Origin: Aeromicrobium duanguangcaii
GTDB taxonomy: Bacteria; Actinomycetota; Actinomycetes; Propionibacteriales; Nocardioidaceae
Length of the DNA stretch: 64,000 bases
Reading direction: 5' to 3'
NCBI RefSeq assembly: GCF_024508295.1
Contig: NZ_CP101990.1
Span: forward strand, 3,038,001-3,102,000
Below the pieces are notes generated by a model, which did no database searches, had not been told where the DNA came from, and was given only the letters and a program-made list of their open reading frames with translations. Positions 1 to 9,445 of this stretch are shown here, one piece after another. Numbering within the stretch: position 1 is the stretch's first letter; each line of letters starts with the position of its first letter. Made by a program: the position numbers and the translations under genes.

Positions 1-2
1 AC

Positions 3-908
3 ACGATCGTGCTCGACAAGACCGGCACGGTCACGACGGGCACGATGACGGTCTCGCACGTCGATCCCGCCGACGGGGTCGACCCCGACGAGCTGCGCCG
101 GCTGGCCGCCTCGGTCGAGTCCGCCAGCGAGCACCCGGTCGCCCGGGCCATCACGTCGCTGGCCGCTCCCTCGCCCGTGACCGACTTCCGCAACCATGCG
201 GGGCAGGGTGTCGAGGGTGTCGTCGACGGCCACCGCGTGCGCGCCGGACGTCCCGGCTGGATCGGGGCCGCCGACCGGCCCGATCGCATCGGCACGGTCA
301 TCGCCGTCGCGCGCGACGACCGCGTCCTGGGCACGATCACCGTGGCCGACGAGGTCAAGCAGACCTCGAAGGCGGCCGTCGCCGACCTGCGCCGGCTGGG
401 TCTGGAGCCGATCCTGCTCACCGGTGACAACGAGCGCGTGGCGAAGGCCGTCGCGGCCGAGGTCGGGATCGACCGCGTCCACGCCGAGGTCACCCCGCAG
501 GACAAGCTCGACGTGGTCAACGACCTCAAGGGTCAGGGGCGCGTCGTCGCGATGGTCGGCGACGGTGTCAACGACGCCGCCGCACTGGCCGGTGCCGACC
601 TGGGCATCGCGATGGGAACCGGCACGGACGTCGCGATCGCGGCCAGCGACCTGACGCTCGTGCACGGCGACCTGGCCACCGCGGTCGTCGCCGTCGACCT
701 GTCGCGCGCGACCCTGCGCACGATCAAGGGCAACCTGTTCTGGGCGTTCGCCTACAACGTCGCGGCCATCCCGCTCGCGGCGCTGGGGTTCCTCAGCCCG
801 ATGATCGCCGGCTTCGCCATGGCCGCCAGCTCGGTGTTCGTGGTCACCAACTCACTGCGCCTGCGGCGTTTCGGGCGGGTCCACGATGCCGAACCGGCCT
901 CGTCGTGA
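3..908 (+). CDS. Copper-type P1B ATPase, C-terminal part (cut by window start)
   Basis: The visible part begins at the phosphorylation loop (DKTGT, with Asp as the phosphoryl acceptor) and continues through the nucleotide-binding domain (SEHPVA, containing the HP dipeptide of P1B ATPases), the TGDN motif and the hinge motif [10 protein letters not shown]. It ends with the last membrane helices, which carry YN and MAxSS, the residues of Cu(+)-transporting P1B-1 pumps. The family exports or delivers monovalent copper across the inner membrane using ATP. The N-terminal metal-binding domains and first six helices lie outside the window, so metal specificity rests on the C-terminal helices only. 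The usual GDGINDAPAL is [10 protein letters not shown] here, a mild variation. Confidence 0.93.
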   Translation, partial: TIVLDKTGTVTTGTMTVSHVDPADGVDPDELRRLAASVESASEHPVARAITSLAAPSPVTDFRNHAGQGVEGVVDGHRVRAGRPGWIGAADRPDRIGTVIAVARDDRVLGTITVADEVKQTSKAAVADLRRLGLEPILLTGDNERVAKAVAAEVGIDRVHAEVTPQDKLDVVNDLKGQGRVVAMVGDGVNDAAALAGADLGIAMGTGTDVAIAASDLTLVHGDLATAVVAVDLSRATLRTIKGNLFWAFAYNVAAIPLAALGFLSPMIAGFAMAASSVFVVTNSLRLRRFGRVHDAEPASS

Positions 909-969
909 CACGATTCCGGGGAATCGCGGCGTCCGCATCGGGGCGGCGCCGTACCGACGAGGGGAATCC

Positions 970-1386
970 ATGAACTACCGCAAGCCCGCCGCCGCACTCG
1001 CCGCCGTGGCCCTGTCCTTCGGCCTGACCGCGTGTGGCGGAGGCGAGCAGTCCGTCGCCGACGCCTGCAACGTCGCCGAGAAGGAAGTCAAGGACGCGAT
1101 GGGCGATCTCAACGGGATCAACCCGGGCGACACGGACGAGGCGACCAAGTCGATCTCGTCGATGGGCGACGCGCTGGACAAGACCGAGAAGAAGCTCGAG
1201 AACGAGAAGGTCAAGAAGGCCGTCGGCGACCTGTCGAGCGAGTTCGACAAGCTCGAGACCGCCTTCGCGGACCTCAAGGCCGCCGACAAGGACACCGCCA
1301 AGCTGACCAAGGTGTCCGAGCAGATGAGCACCATCTCGACCGACATCCAGAAGAAGGGCGAGAAGCTCGACGAGCTCTGCGGCTGA
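970..1386 (+). CDS. Small secreted lipoprotein, coiled-coil rich
   Basis: This 138-residue product starts at ATG 970, preceded by a purine-rich GAGGGG site. The signal peptide is short, with a lipobox LTAC at residues 19-22, so the mature protein is predicted to be lipid-anchored on the outer face of the membrane. The rest is Lys/Asp/Glu-rich, with heptad-like stretches that suggest helices or a coiled coil, and a second Cys near the C terminus (the penultimate residue). I recognise no enzyme motif. It follows the P-type ATPase by about 60 bp and could be co-transcribed, but no metal-binding motif links it to copper. A perfect hairpin terminator follows. Confidence 0.85.
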   Translation: MNYRKPAAALAAVALSFGLTACGGGEQSVADACNVAEKEVKDAMGDLNGINPGDTDEATKSISSMGDALDKTEKKLENEKVKKAVGDLSSEFDKLETAFADLKAADKDTAKLTKVSEQMSTISTDIQKKGEKLDELCG

Positions 1387-1401
1387 GCCCGTCCGCACAC
1401 A

Positions 1402-1439
1402 GATGAGCCGGTCGACACCTCGGTGTCGACCGGCTCATC
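1402..1439. terminator. Bidirectional intrinsic terminator
   Basis: A perfect 18-bp inverted repeat (left arm GATGAGCCGGTCGACACC) with only TC between the arms lies between the convergent lipoprotein gene and the giant surface-protein gene. Its symmetry suits termination from both sides. There is no long T tract, which is common in actinobacterial terminators. Confidence 0.8.
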
Positions 1440-1456
1440 CGTTCTCAGGGCCCGCG

Positions 1457-4400
1457 TCAGGCCGCGCGTGACCTCCGCCTGGCGAGGGCGACGGCCGACC
1501 CGCCCGCCAGCAGACTGAGCACACCCAGTGCGGCCCAGCCCGCGGTCACACCAGAGCCCGAGTCCGCGAGGTCACCGCCGCTGCCGGAGGTCCCACAGTC
1601 GGGGCAGCCCGCGTTCGACACGTCCCACACGTTCTCGTCGAACACGTTCGTGACGTCGATGCCGATCCGCGCCGTGGTGTCCACGGACGTCACGGTCGCG
1701 CCGCTCGCGAAGTCGGGGTGGCTGACCTCGACCTCGGTCGCGCCACCGGCGTCCGTCTCCTCGACGAAGCACCGGGTGCCGGTGGGCAGCAGCAGCGGCT
1801 CGCCGTCCGCGCCGGCGAACGTCGCGGTCCGCCCCGCACGAACGGAGAAGTCCGCCGCGTGGACGGTCCCGAGGACGGTCGCGCCCGTCGGGCCGGTCGT
1901 CTCGATCTGGCAGGTCAAGGTCATGGCGAACGCCGCCCGGACCACCTCGGGCCGGTCCGCGAAGCGACCCTCGACCTTCTTGGTCACCTCGACCTCCCCC
2001 GCGCCGTAGGTGTTGGTGATCGTCGCGACGACCGCCTCGGCCGTCGTGCCCGCGCCGATGACGACGGTGGCCGCCCCCGTCGAACGGTCGGCGGCTCCCG
2101 CCTCGGTCTCGACGACGTGGCACGAGGTGCCCGTCGGCATCGGTCCGATCGGGTCGGACCACAGCGACGTCGCGTCGCCGTCGCGCTCGATCGTCACCCG
2201 GTCCGTCAGCACCGGCGCTCCGGCCAGCGTGCACTCCACCTCGAACTCGTAGGAGTCACCACCGTGCAGCGCCTCACCCGGACCGTCGATCAGCTTGTTG
2301 ACGATCAGGAAGCCGGCGTCGAACCGGTTGTCGACCGTCACGGCGACGGGCGTCCCGGACGCGCCGCCACCGGGGACGACGACCTCGCCGTTCTGCGGGG
2401 TGATCGTCACCTGCTGCGGGACCGGGGACGACGCGGGCTCGTCGACGACGCAGGTCGCACCGGTGGGCAGTCCGTCCCAGGTCGCCTCGCCGGCGCCGGT
2501 GATGACGCGGTCGGCGCCACCGGGGACGGCGATCGTCTGCACGACGCCGTCCACCTCGCGGGTGCACTCGAGCGACATCGTCCAGGTACCGTCCTGCACG
2601 GCGCGGAAGGCCGCCCCGTTGCCCGAGAGCGTCTTGGTGACCTTGACCGAGCCCTCGTCGAAGAAGTTCTCCGCCGCCACGAGCACGGCCTGGCTGCCGG
2701 CCTGCACCTCGAACTCCTCGTCCTGGATGCTGACGCGGTTCGCCCCGCCGTTCTTCGGCTCGCTGACAACGCACGCCGCGCCGACCGGGAGATCGTCGAT
2801 CTCCCACTCCAGGTCGTCGGGGGCCCGCAGGGTGTGGGTGTCGTCGAAGACGGTGGTCTCCTCCACCCCGCCGAGCTCGCAGACGAGTCGCAGCTGCACG
2901 GGCTCGAGGCCCCATGCGGGCGCGCCCGGACCGGTGAAGTCCTTCTCGATGCGGACCGAGCCGACGGCGAACGTGTTGGTCACGTCGACCTCGACCCGCG
3001 TGCCCTCGACGACCGTGAAGGTCGCCGGGTTGGCCGCCGCGGCGCCGTCGACCTCGACGCTGACGGTGCCACCGCGGGCGTCGGTCTCCTCGACCGAGCA
3101 CTCGGCGCCACCGGGAATCGACGCGTACCGCTTCGTCGCGCCGTCAGCCAGGGTGACCTGCTCGGCCAGGATCTCGCGACCCAGGTACTCGCACGTCACG
3201 TCGAACGCGTAGTCGCGGTCGTAGACGACGGGGTCGCCGTCCTGATTGACGGCACCGCCGTTGTCCACGGCCTTGGTGATCTCGAACCCGCCCGTCGTGT
3301 AGGTGTTCGTCACCGCCACGACCGGACCGTTCGCGGCGCCGACGTGGGGGTTCTGGATGCCCGTGACCCCCGCCAGGCTGCGGTCGGCGACGACCGTGCC
3401 GTCGGCGGGATCGACGGTGACCGTCGCGCCGGCGGGCACCGGGCTCTCGACGACGACGCACTCGGCGAACAGCGGCACCGAGAGCGGGGAGCCTGGGGAG
3501 TTCAGAACCGTCGATCCGTCACCGTAGGCGTCGACCGACACCCGCACCGGGCCGGCGAAGGCCTTGCCGGTCGAGTCGGCCAGGCGCACCGGGTCGCCGT
3601 CGGAGGTGCACGCGATGTCGAACGTGTAGCTCGAGGGCAGGTCGACCGGCACGGAGAACGTGGGCGCGTCCACCGTCTTGTCGATCGTGACGCGACCGGT
3701 CGCGGTCGCGACGCCGACGCGGGTCGGCTCGAGCACGATCTCGCCACGCTCGGCCTGCGTCTGGGTCGCGACGGTCCGCGACGTGCCGGCGAACGAGTTG
3801 TACGCGATCGGCAGGCTCGTGCCCGTGGCGACCGCGGCCGGCAGCTGGGTGGGCGTGCGCGTGTTGAACGTGACCGCGACGGTCTCGTCCGGGCGCAGGC
3901 CCGCCCCGGCGGTGGCCGACCAGTCGATCACGAACTTGACCGACTGCGCCTTCGCCAGCGCCGAGTTCGGCGTCGACGGCGTGTACTCCGTCCAGCCGAA
4001 GGCGCACGAGCCGTCGGCGCTCGCGTTGTTCGTGTGCACCTGGATCGTGTTCGTGTTGCACGCGGTGCTCAGGCGGGCGGTGGAGTAGTACGCCTTCAGC
4101 ACGCCACCGTCGTGGCGCAGCGACGCGATGGTGCTGTCGAAGCCGTTCCGCAGCGTCACGTCGAACTGCGATCCGCGGCCCGCCGAGGTGATGACACCTC
4201 GGTCGCCCACCTGGGGCAACGTGTCGACGACCGCCACGGTCTTCGCGTTCGTGTTGCCCGTGTTGAGCATCTCCAGGCGCCACGTCTCCTCACCGCCGGG
4301 GCGGGTCACGGGCACACAGCTGCCGTGGTGGAAGCCGTCGGCGTCGGGAGCCGCGCACTCGGAGGGGTCACGGTTCAGCAGGTCGACGACGCCGAGGTCG

Positions 4401-7400
4401 TCGGCGCCCGTGCCGGGGGCACCGGCCTCGTCGCCCTTGACGCCCTTGCGCATGGACAGCGTCGCCGCGGCCAGTGGCTGGACGTGGGTCGTCGCGGTGC
4501 AGTCCGCGACGCCGAAGACGCGCGGGCGGTCCGAGCGGTCGACCGTGTAGTCGCACCGCTCGAAGTCGCGGTCCGACGACGCGGTCACGCTGTTCGCGAC
4601 CACGGTGTCGGCGCCCAGGCCGTCGGCGAACTCCATCGGTGCGTTGACCGTGAGCTTCCACCCGGACTTGAACACGAAACCGGACGGTGCCGTCACCGAG
4701 AGTCGTCCTGTGGCCTCGTCGTACGCGGCGGAGAAGGCCGGCGCCGGCGAGGGCACGGGCTTGGCAGCGTTGCTCGACGTCAGCGAGAAGGTGTACGCCG
4801 CGGGCGACGGCGCCTTGACCGGCGAGGCGCCGACGACCAGGTCGAACTGGTCGACGACCGTGAAGCCGGTCATGTCCCAGTCACCGGTGTTGGTGATGGT
4901 GAGGACGTACGGGATCGTGCCCGACGGCGCGTACGTCGGCGGACGGGTCGTGTTGCCGGGGGCCTTCTCGACCTTGATCGCGTTGGCCCGGTGGCGCACG
5001 AGCGTGCTGGCGGAGTACGACTGGGTGGCCGTGAACGACTGGTGCGCGCCGAACTGGGCCTGCGCGTCGACCACGAACGTGTTGCTGATGACGCCCTGCT
5101 GGGTCTCGCCCTCGTTCGGGTCCATGCCGGGCCGGGTGGTGGAGACGGGATCGCCGTTGCCACGCTGGGTCTGACGTCGGGTGGTCACGAGCGTGATGGG
5201 GAGGCGCGGGTTGTGGGCGCGCTCCCACTGGACGGGCGCGCCGTTCACGATCTGCCGGAACGCGAACCGCACGCCCACGACGGAGCCGGCCGAGGTGCCC
5301 CCGGGGAGTGCGAAGTTCACGGTCGATCCCGCAGCCGAGGACACCCAGTCGCCGCTGGTCCAGGTGGTGCCGATCTTCACGTCCATCCGGGCCTGGTTGA
5401 CGGGCGCGGGCAGGCGGATCGACGCACTCGCGTAGTCCATGACGTTCCAGAACGTCGAGGCATCGTCGGTGAGGGTCATCACGGTGGTGCGCGCCGAGCC
5501 GAGCGGCTGGCCGACCAGCGTGGTGGTGTAGGTCGTCGACTCGTCCTCGTGGACGCTGGCGGGAGCGATCGTCTTGGAGCCGGTGATCCGGTAGTCCGCG
5601 CCGACGATGTTGAACTCGTCGTCCGCGGTGGCCGTGCCGGCCGAGCAGCCGGGGGTCGTGACGGTCAGGCACGGGACGCGACCGGGGCTGTCGGCCTGCA
5701 CGCGCGCCTCGTTGAGGATCGGCACGCCGCCGGGTGAGGTGGTCGCGACCGGGTCGCCACTGCGCTTGTCCTGGCGCAGCTGGAAGACCAGATCGATGGC
5801 CGCCGAGGCGTTCGCCGCGATGACCGGGCGGCCATCGGCCCGGGCGTAGGCGACGGTGACGCCGACGACGTCGGCCAGGTCGGCGGGGCTGAGCGCCAGC
5901 GCCTGCGCGCGGGTGTAGTCGCGCGGCGTGCCGTCGTGGTCGAGGGTGACCGTGACGTCGGCCGCCCCGATCCCGCTGGGCAGCGGGATCGTCGCGATCT
6001 GGTGCAGGTCGAGCACGTCGAACGCCGTCGGCGCGACCTGGTCCGGCGAGGGGTCCGTGACGACCATCGACGAGATCCTGACCGCCGAGGTGTTCCTCGC
6101 GGTCAGGGTCGACGTGATCAGCGGGTAGTCGTCGGCGTCCACCGTTCCGCGGATCGGCAGGCCCAGCTGGGTCTGGTCGAACGTCTTCGTCAGGCTGACG
6201 TTGACCGGGCTGTCGACGATCGTGATGCGGTCGGAGTCGCGGGTCTCACGGTCGCCGGAGACGCCACCGAAGCCGCGGACGCTCACGGTGTTGTTCACGA
6301 CACCGGCGTCTGCGGTGTTGTACGTGTACGCGTGGCGCGTCCCGAGCACGTAGTCGCCCGTGCTGCGCAGGGTGTCGCGCACCTGGAACGACAGGTCGAG
6401 GGGACGGCGCGCGTACGACGAGCCGACGCCGGCACCGGCGACGAGCTCGGTGAAGGTGATGCGTGCCCCGGTCGTGTCCGCCTGCTGCGCGGTGGTCAGC
6501 GTCAGGCCGGGGAACGTCCCGCGGCAGGCCAGCTCGCTCGAGCACGCCTGCGCCGTGACGTCGACCCAGGTGCCCGAGCGGAAGAGCTCGACCTTGGCGA
6601 CCCGGTCGTTGACGATGAGCGGGTCGATCACCGGCGTGACCGGGGCGATGGCACGCAGGTCGAACGCGTCGTAGACGGAGGTGGCGATGCCGGGTGCTCC
6701 CGGGCCGAGCTCCGCGGTCGTCGCCGGGTCGGTGATGGTCATCGAGGCGAAGTTCAGGCCCTGGGTGCTCCAGCCGATCCGAGCCGTGCGGGTCGCGCCC
6801 GAGAGTGCGGGAACGGTGTTCTCCAGCCACGTCTTGTCGACGAGGTCGGGTCCCGTGCCGGACGTGGGCTCGAGGATGACGTCGTCGGCCGCGGTGTCCG
6901 TGTGGCCCTTGTCGATCGTGGCGTTGTGGACCCGCGACTGGACGTCGTTGTCGATCGTGGCGGCGGCGTTCGGCACGCCGGACTTGAGCGCCACCGCGTA
7001 GTCGGCCATCACGTTGAAGCCGGGCGGCAGCACCTGCGGGCAGCCGTTGACCGCCCGCGGGGCGAAGTCGAGCTGGATGCCGCCGAGGTCGGCACGCACC
7101 GACGCGGGGATCGCGATGCCCCACTTGGCGACCTCACCGGCCACGTTCTCCGCACCGGGCAACACGACCCACGCCTCGTCGCCCTTCGACCAGTACCGAA
7201 CGGTCAGCTGCGCGCACGCGGGGATGTCGGTGTTCTCGATCGCGGTGACGTCGAAGGAGGAGAAGAAGCTGGGGGACCGGGCGGGATCGACGGGGTCCGA
7301 GATCACGAGGCGGTCCGAGCCGGCGGTCGAGTCCGCACGGACGCGTGCCGAGAGCCCGACGGTGGCGCGAGCGCCGGGCAGCGCCCAGATCTGGCTGGGG

Positions 7401-8962
7401 CTGATCGTCTTGTCGACGGCGGTGAAGACCTCCAGCGGGCGGATCGTGAAGGTCGCCGCGTCGTCGTCGCGGCCCGTGGCGCCGTCGACGGTCGAGACCT
7501 GGGTGTCGACGTGGTTCGTCGAGGTCGTGGCCGCCGTGATGTCGGTCAGCGCGGTGAACTCGACCGGGACCTCGGCGTACGCGGACGACTCGATGCCGTC
7601 GGTGCCGTCGGCCGCCGTGAACGTGAGGGTGAAGCCCTCCACCGTGCAGCCCGCGGTGGGCCCGGGGAGCGTGTCGGTCCGCGTCGTGCGCGCAGTCGAG
7701 GTGGCGCAGTCGGAGTACCGGTAGTCGATCGAGGCGGAGACCGCGGTGACCGGCCACTCGAGGTCGTCACCGAAGCCGGTGAACGCCAGGCCTTGGTCGC
7801 TGAACGACGGGCGACCCGCGCTCGGCTCGTGGATCACCAGCGTGTGCACGTCCTGCGCGCCCACGGCGGCGTGCAGGGCCGCGGTGACCTCCTGGCCGAT
7901 GACGAGCGTCGTGTCCGAGAAGCTCTTCGTGATCGTCACGTCGGGGTCGCGCTTGAGGATCGACAGCGAGGCGTCGTCGTCCGCCTCGGCACTGACGGTG
8001 CCGCCCTTGGCGACCGTCGTCGTCACGGAGTTCTCGACCCGGACCGACTGCTGGTCGGCGATCGCGGCCACGCGGGAGTTCGTCCGCTGGGCGATCCGCA
8101 CCTCGCCGGACACGCCGGGCGCGAAGCTGCCGGCGTAGGTGACCCGGACGCCGTCGACGTCGCTCGGGTCGCCCGGCGCCGCGGTCGTCCACGCGCCCTC
8201 GACGAGGTACTCGACCTTGGTCGAGGTGGTCGTCGCCGGTCGACGCGTCGCGTCGACCGAGACGAAGTCCAGGTGGTCCTGCCCGGCGCCGTCGAAGACG
8301 TCCTCGACGACGATCGTGTCCACCGTCTGGTTCGACGCGTTGCCGGGCTTGAGCGTCCAGGTGACCGGCCGGCCCGCGGTGGCACCGACGGTGGCCGGCG
8401 AGACCGACTTCGTGACCTCGGCCGCCAGCGTCGTGGTGACCCGGACCGTCACGTCGGCCGAGGACGACTGTCGGTCGGCGTTGTCCGCCACGACCGAGGC
8501 GACGTTCGTCAGGGTCTCGCCGTTGAAGTCGGCGGACACCGTCGGGGGCACCTGCACCGCGATGGTCACCGTCATCGAGCCGCCCGCGCGCAGACCGACG
8601 TCGGAGCCCAGCTGGTGCTGGGGCCGCACCGTGACGTCGTCACCGGTGATCTTGACGTCCGCGGGACCCGTCGGCGACAGGCTGACCGCGACGGGGTTCT
8701 GCACGGCCGGGTCGAGGACCAGTGGATCGGGCAGCGCGTCGTTCAGCGCGGCGTCGACGCAGCCCAGGTCGTTCGTCGACGAACAGCCCACGACGATCGT
8801 GTAGGAGAACGTGTCACCGGGTCCGTGCGGGCCCGCGGAGTCCACGGACTTCATGATCTGCAGGTCGGCGGTCGCTTCCGCGGCCAGCGCCGAGGACGTG
8901 CCGACGGCGAAGGTCAGCAGGACGAGCAGGAGAGCGGACAGGAGCGAGAGCGCGCGGCGCAT
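1457..8962 (-). CDS. Giant DUF11/DUF5979 surface protein with LADSG C-terminal anchor
   Basis: A secreted surface protein of about 2,500 residues. It has an N-terminal Sec signal peptide ending near ALAAEA, a long run of DUF11-like beta-sandwich modules over roughly the first 1,650 residues, then six DUF5979-type modules starting with phrases such as GRVTIDKTV, GSVRIEKDF, GSVKVTKTL and GEVEVTKKV, each with paired Cys. The C terminus has CPDCG, a sorting-type motif LADSGSG, a hydrophobic helix and ARRRSR, as in sortase substrates, but with Ser where class E substrates (LAXTG) have Thr. Such modules build stalks or adhesins; the ligand is unknown. ATG 8962 is chosen; TTG 8965 is an in-frame alternative. 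No dedicated sortase adjoins it. Confidence 0.9.
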   Translation of the reverse strand: MRRALSLLSALLLVLLTFAVGTSSALAAEATADLQIMKSVDSAGPHGPGDTFSYTIVVGCSSTNDLGCVDAALNDALPDPLVLDPAVQNPVAVSLSPTGPADVKITGDDVTVRPQHQLGSDVGLRAGGSMTVTIAVQVPPTVSADFNGETLTNVASVVADNADRQSSSADVTVRVTTTLAAEVTKSVSPATVGATAGRPVTWTLKPGNASNQTVDTIVVEDVFDGAGQDHLDFVSVDATRRPATTTSTKVEYLVEGAWTTAAPGDPSDVDGVRVTYAGSFAPGVSGEVRIAQRTNSRVAAIADQQSVRVENSVTTTVAKGGTVSAEADDDASLSILKRDPDVTITKSFSDTTLVIGQEVTAALHAAVGAQDVHTLVIHEPSAGRPSFSDQGLAFTGFGDDLEWPVTAVSASIDYRYSDCATSTARTTRTDTLPGPTAGCTVEGFTLTFTAADGTDGIESSAYAEVPVEFTALTDITAATTSTNHVDTQVSTVDGATGRDDDAATFTIRPLEVFTAVDKTISPSQIWALPGARATVGLSARVRADSTAGSDRLVISDPVDPARSPSFFSSFDVTAIENTDIPACAQLTVRYWSKGDEAWVVLPGAENVAGEVAKWGIAIPASVRADLGGIQLDFAPRAVNGCPQVLPPGFNVMADYAVALKSGVPNAAATIDNDVQSRVHNATIDKGHTDTAADDVILEPTSGTGPDLVDKTWLENTVPALSGATRTARIGWSTQGLNFASMTITDPATTAELGPGAPGIATSVYDAFDLRAIAPVTPVIDPLIVNDRVAKVELFRSGTWVDVTAQACSSELACRGTFPGLTLTTAQQADTTGARITFTELVAGAGVGSSYARRPLDLSFQVRDTLRSTGDYVLGTRHAYTYNTADAGVVNNTVSVRGFGGVSGDRETRDSDRITIVDSPVNVSLTKTFDQTQLGLPIRGTVDADDYPLITSTLTARNTSAVRISSMVVTDPSPDQVAPTAFDVLDLHQIATIPLPSGIGAADVTVTLDHDGTPRDYTRAQALALSPADLADVVGVTVAYARADGRPVIAANASAAIDLVFQLRQDKRSGDPVATTSPGGVPILNEARVQADSPGRVPCLTVTTPGCSAGTATADDEFNIVGADYRITGSKTIAPASVHEDESTTYTTTLVGQPLGSARTTVMTLTDDASTFWNVMDYASASIRLPAPVNQARMDVKIGTTWTSGDWVSSAAGSTVNFALPGGTSAGSVVGVRFAFRQIVNGAPVQWERAHNPRLPITLVTTRRQTQRGNGDPVSTTRPGMDPNEGETQQGVISNTFVVDAQAQFGAHQSFTATQSYSASTLVRHRANAIKVEKAPGNTTRPPTYAPSGTIPYVLTITNTGDWDMTGFTVVDQFDLVVGASPVKAPSPAAYTFSLTSSNAAKPVPSPAPAFSAAYDEATGRLSVTAPSGFVFKSGWKLTVNAPMEFADGLGADTVVANSVTASSDRDFERCDYTVDRSDRPRVFGVADCTATTHVQPLAAATLSMRKGVKGDEAGAPGTGADDLGVVDLLNRDPSECAAPDADGFHHGSCVPVTRPGGEETWRLEMLNTGNTNAKTVAVVDTLPQVGDRGVITSAGRGSQFDVTLRNGFDSTIASLRHDGGVLKAYYSTARLSTACNTNTIQVHTNNASADGSCAFGWTEYTPSTPNSALAKAQSVKFVIDWSATAGAGLRPDETVAVTFNTRTPTQLPAAVATGTSLPIAYNSFAGTSRTVATQTQAERGEIVLEPTRVGVATATGRVTIDKTVDAPTFSVPVDLPSSYTFDIACTSDGDPVRLADSTGKAFAGPVRVSVDAYGDGSTVLNSPGSPLSVPLFAECVVVESPVPAGATVTVDPADGTVVADRSLAGVTGIQNPHVGAANGPVVAVTNTYTTGGFEITKAVDNGGAVNQDGDPVVYDRDYAFDVTCEYLGREILAEQVTLADGATKRYASIPGGAECSVEETDARGGTVSVEVDGAAAANPATFTVVEGTRVEVDVTNTFAVGSVRIEKDFTGPGAPAWGLEPVQLRLVCELGGVEETTVFDDTHTLRAPDDLEWEIDDLPVGAACVVSEPKNGGANRVSIQDEEFEVQAGSQAVLVAAENFFDEGSVKVTKTLSGNGAAFRAVQDGTWTMSLECTREVDGVVQTIAVPGGADRVITGAGEATWDGLPTGATCVVDEPASSPVPQQVTITPQNGEVVVPGGGASGTPVAVTVDNRFDAGFLIVNKLIDGPGEALHGGDSYEFEVECTLAGAPVLTDRVTIERDGDATSLWSDPIGPMPTGTSCHVVETEAGAADRSTGAATVVIGAGTTAEAVVATITNTYGAGEVEVTKKVEGRFADRPEVVRAAFAMTLTCQIETTGPTGATVLGTVHAADFSVRAGRTATFAGADGEPLLLPTGTRCFVEETDAGGATEVEVSHPDFASGATVTSVDTTARIGIDVTNVFDENVWDVSNAGCPDCGTSGSGGDLADSGSGVTAGWAALGVLSLLAGGSAVALARRRSRAA

Positions 8963-9146
8963 CAATCATCTTTTCTGGGGGAACTGGCCGGACGTCGCCG
9001 TCCGAGAAGGTTTAGCCGACCATGATAGCAAACTTTCACTACACTCTGGGAAGCCTTGAAGAGAATAGTCGTATGGCGCCCGCCACTCTCCAGCAGTCGT
9101 GCCACACGCGGGGTGGCGATCGGGCTGCAGGATTAGGCTGGTCGCC
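8963..9146. promoter_or_regulatory. Divergent promoter region, AT-rich
   Basis: This 184-bp gap separates the divergent giant surface-protein gene and the YbaY-like gene. The stretch 9010-9075 is clearly richer in A/T than its surroundings. A minus-strand TATCAT (plus 9022-9027) is a plausible -10 box for the surface protein, about 60 nt upstream of its start. For the rightward gene, TAGGCT at 9134-9139 lies 7 nt before the ATG. Confidence 0.45.
9134..9139 (+). promoter_or_regulatory. -10 box TAGGCT, leaderless start
   Basis: TAGGCT fits TANNNT and ends 7 nt before ATG 9147, placing transcription start at or next to the start codon. Confidence 0.55.
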
Positions 9147-9440
9147 ATGGCCCTGCTCACCGTCTCCGGTTCCCTGCTCGTGCGTGAAGTCTCCGAGATC
9201 CCGCCGGGCGCGATCGCCACGGTCAAGGTGGTCGACGACGCCGGGGAGGTGCTCGCGGCCGCCGCGCTGGAGGTCGACGAGGCGCCCGCGCCGTTCAGCG
9301 TCACCCTCGACGACGAGATGGTCCGTGGCGACCTGTTCGTCTGGGCCTTCCTGCGCGCGAGCGACGGCAGCGGGTACGGCACGCTCGAGCTCGTCCCGGC
9401 CGACCTCGGCACCGTCGAGCTGAACCGCATCGGAGACTGA
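9147..9440 (+). CDS. YbaY/YscW-like small beta-sandwich protein
   Basis: The 97-residue product has the pattern of the YbaY/YscW family: an N-terminal strand LLTVSGSLL, then IPPGAIATVKVVDD, a central acidic segment and a final strand. The family includes small lipoproteins and pilotin-like chaperones, but this copy has no signal peptide or lipobox and would stay cytoplasmic as annotated. ATG 9147 is chosen because a TAGGCT -10 box ends 7 nt upstream, which suggests a leaderless transcript; the longer reading from 9099 lacks support. It precedes the ABC exporter by 5 bp, so the two are probably one operon. Role unknown. Confidence 0.75.
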   Translation: MALLTVSGSLLVREVSEIPPGAIATVKVVDDAGEVLAAAALEVDEAPAPFSVTLDDEMVRGDLFVWAFLRASDGSGYGTLELVPADLGTVELNRIGD

Positions 9441-9445
9441 CCAGA

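Noticed and set aside
1718..5737. Very long open frame on the plus strand opposite the giant surface protein
   Set aside because: It is a mirror of the high-GC minus-strand gene: the translation is Arg/Gly/Asp-rich low-complexity with no domain, while the other strand has clear domains and a signal peptide.
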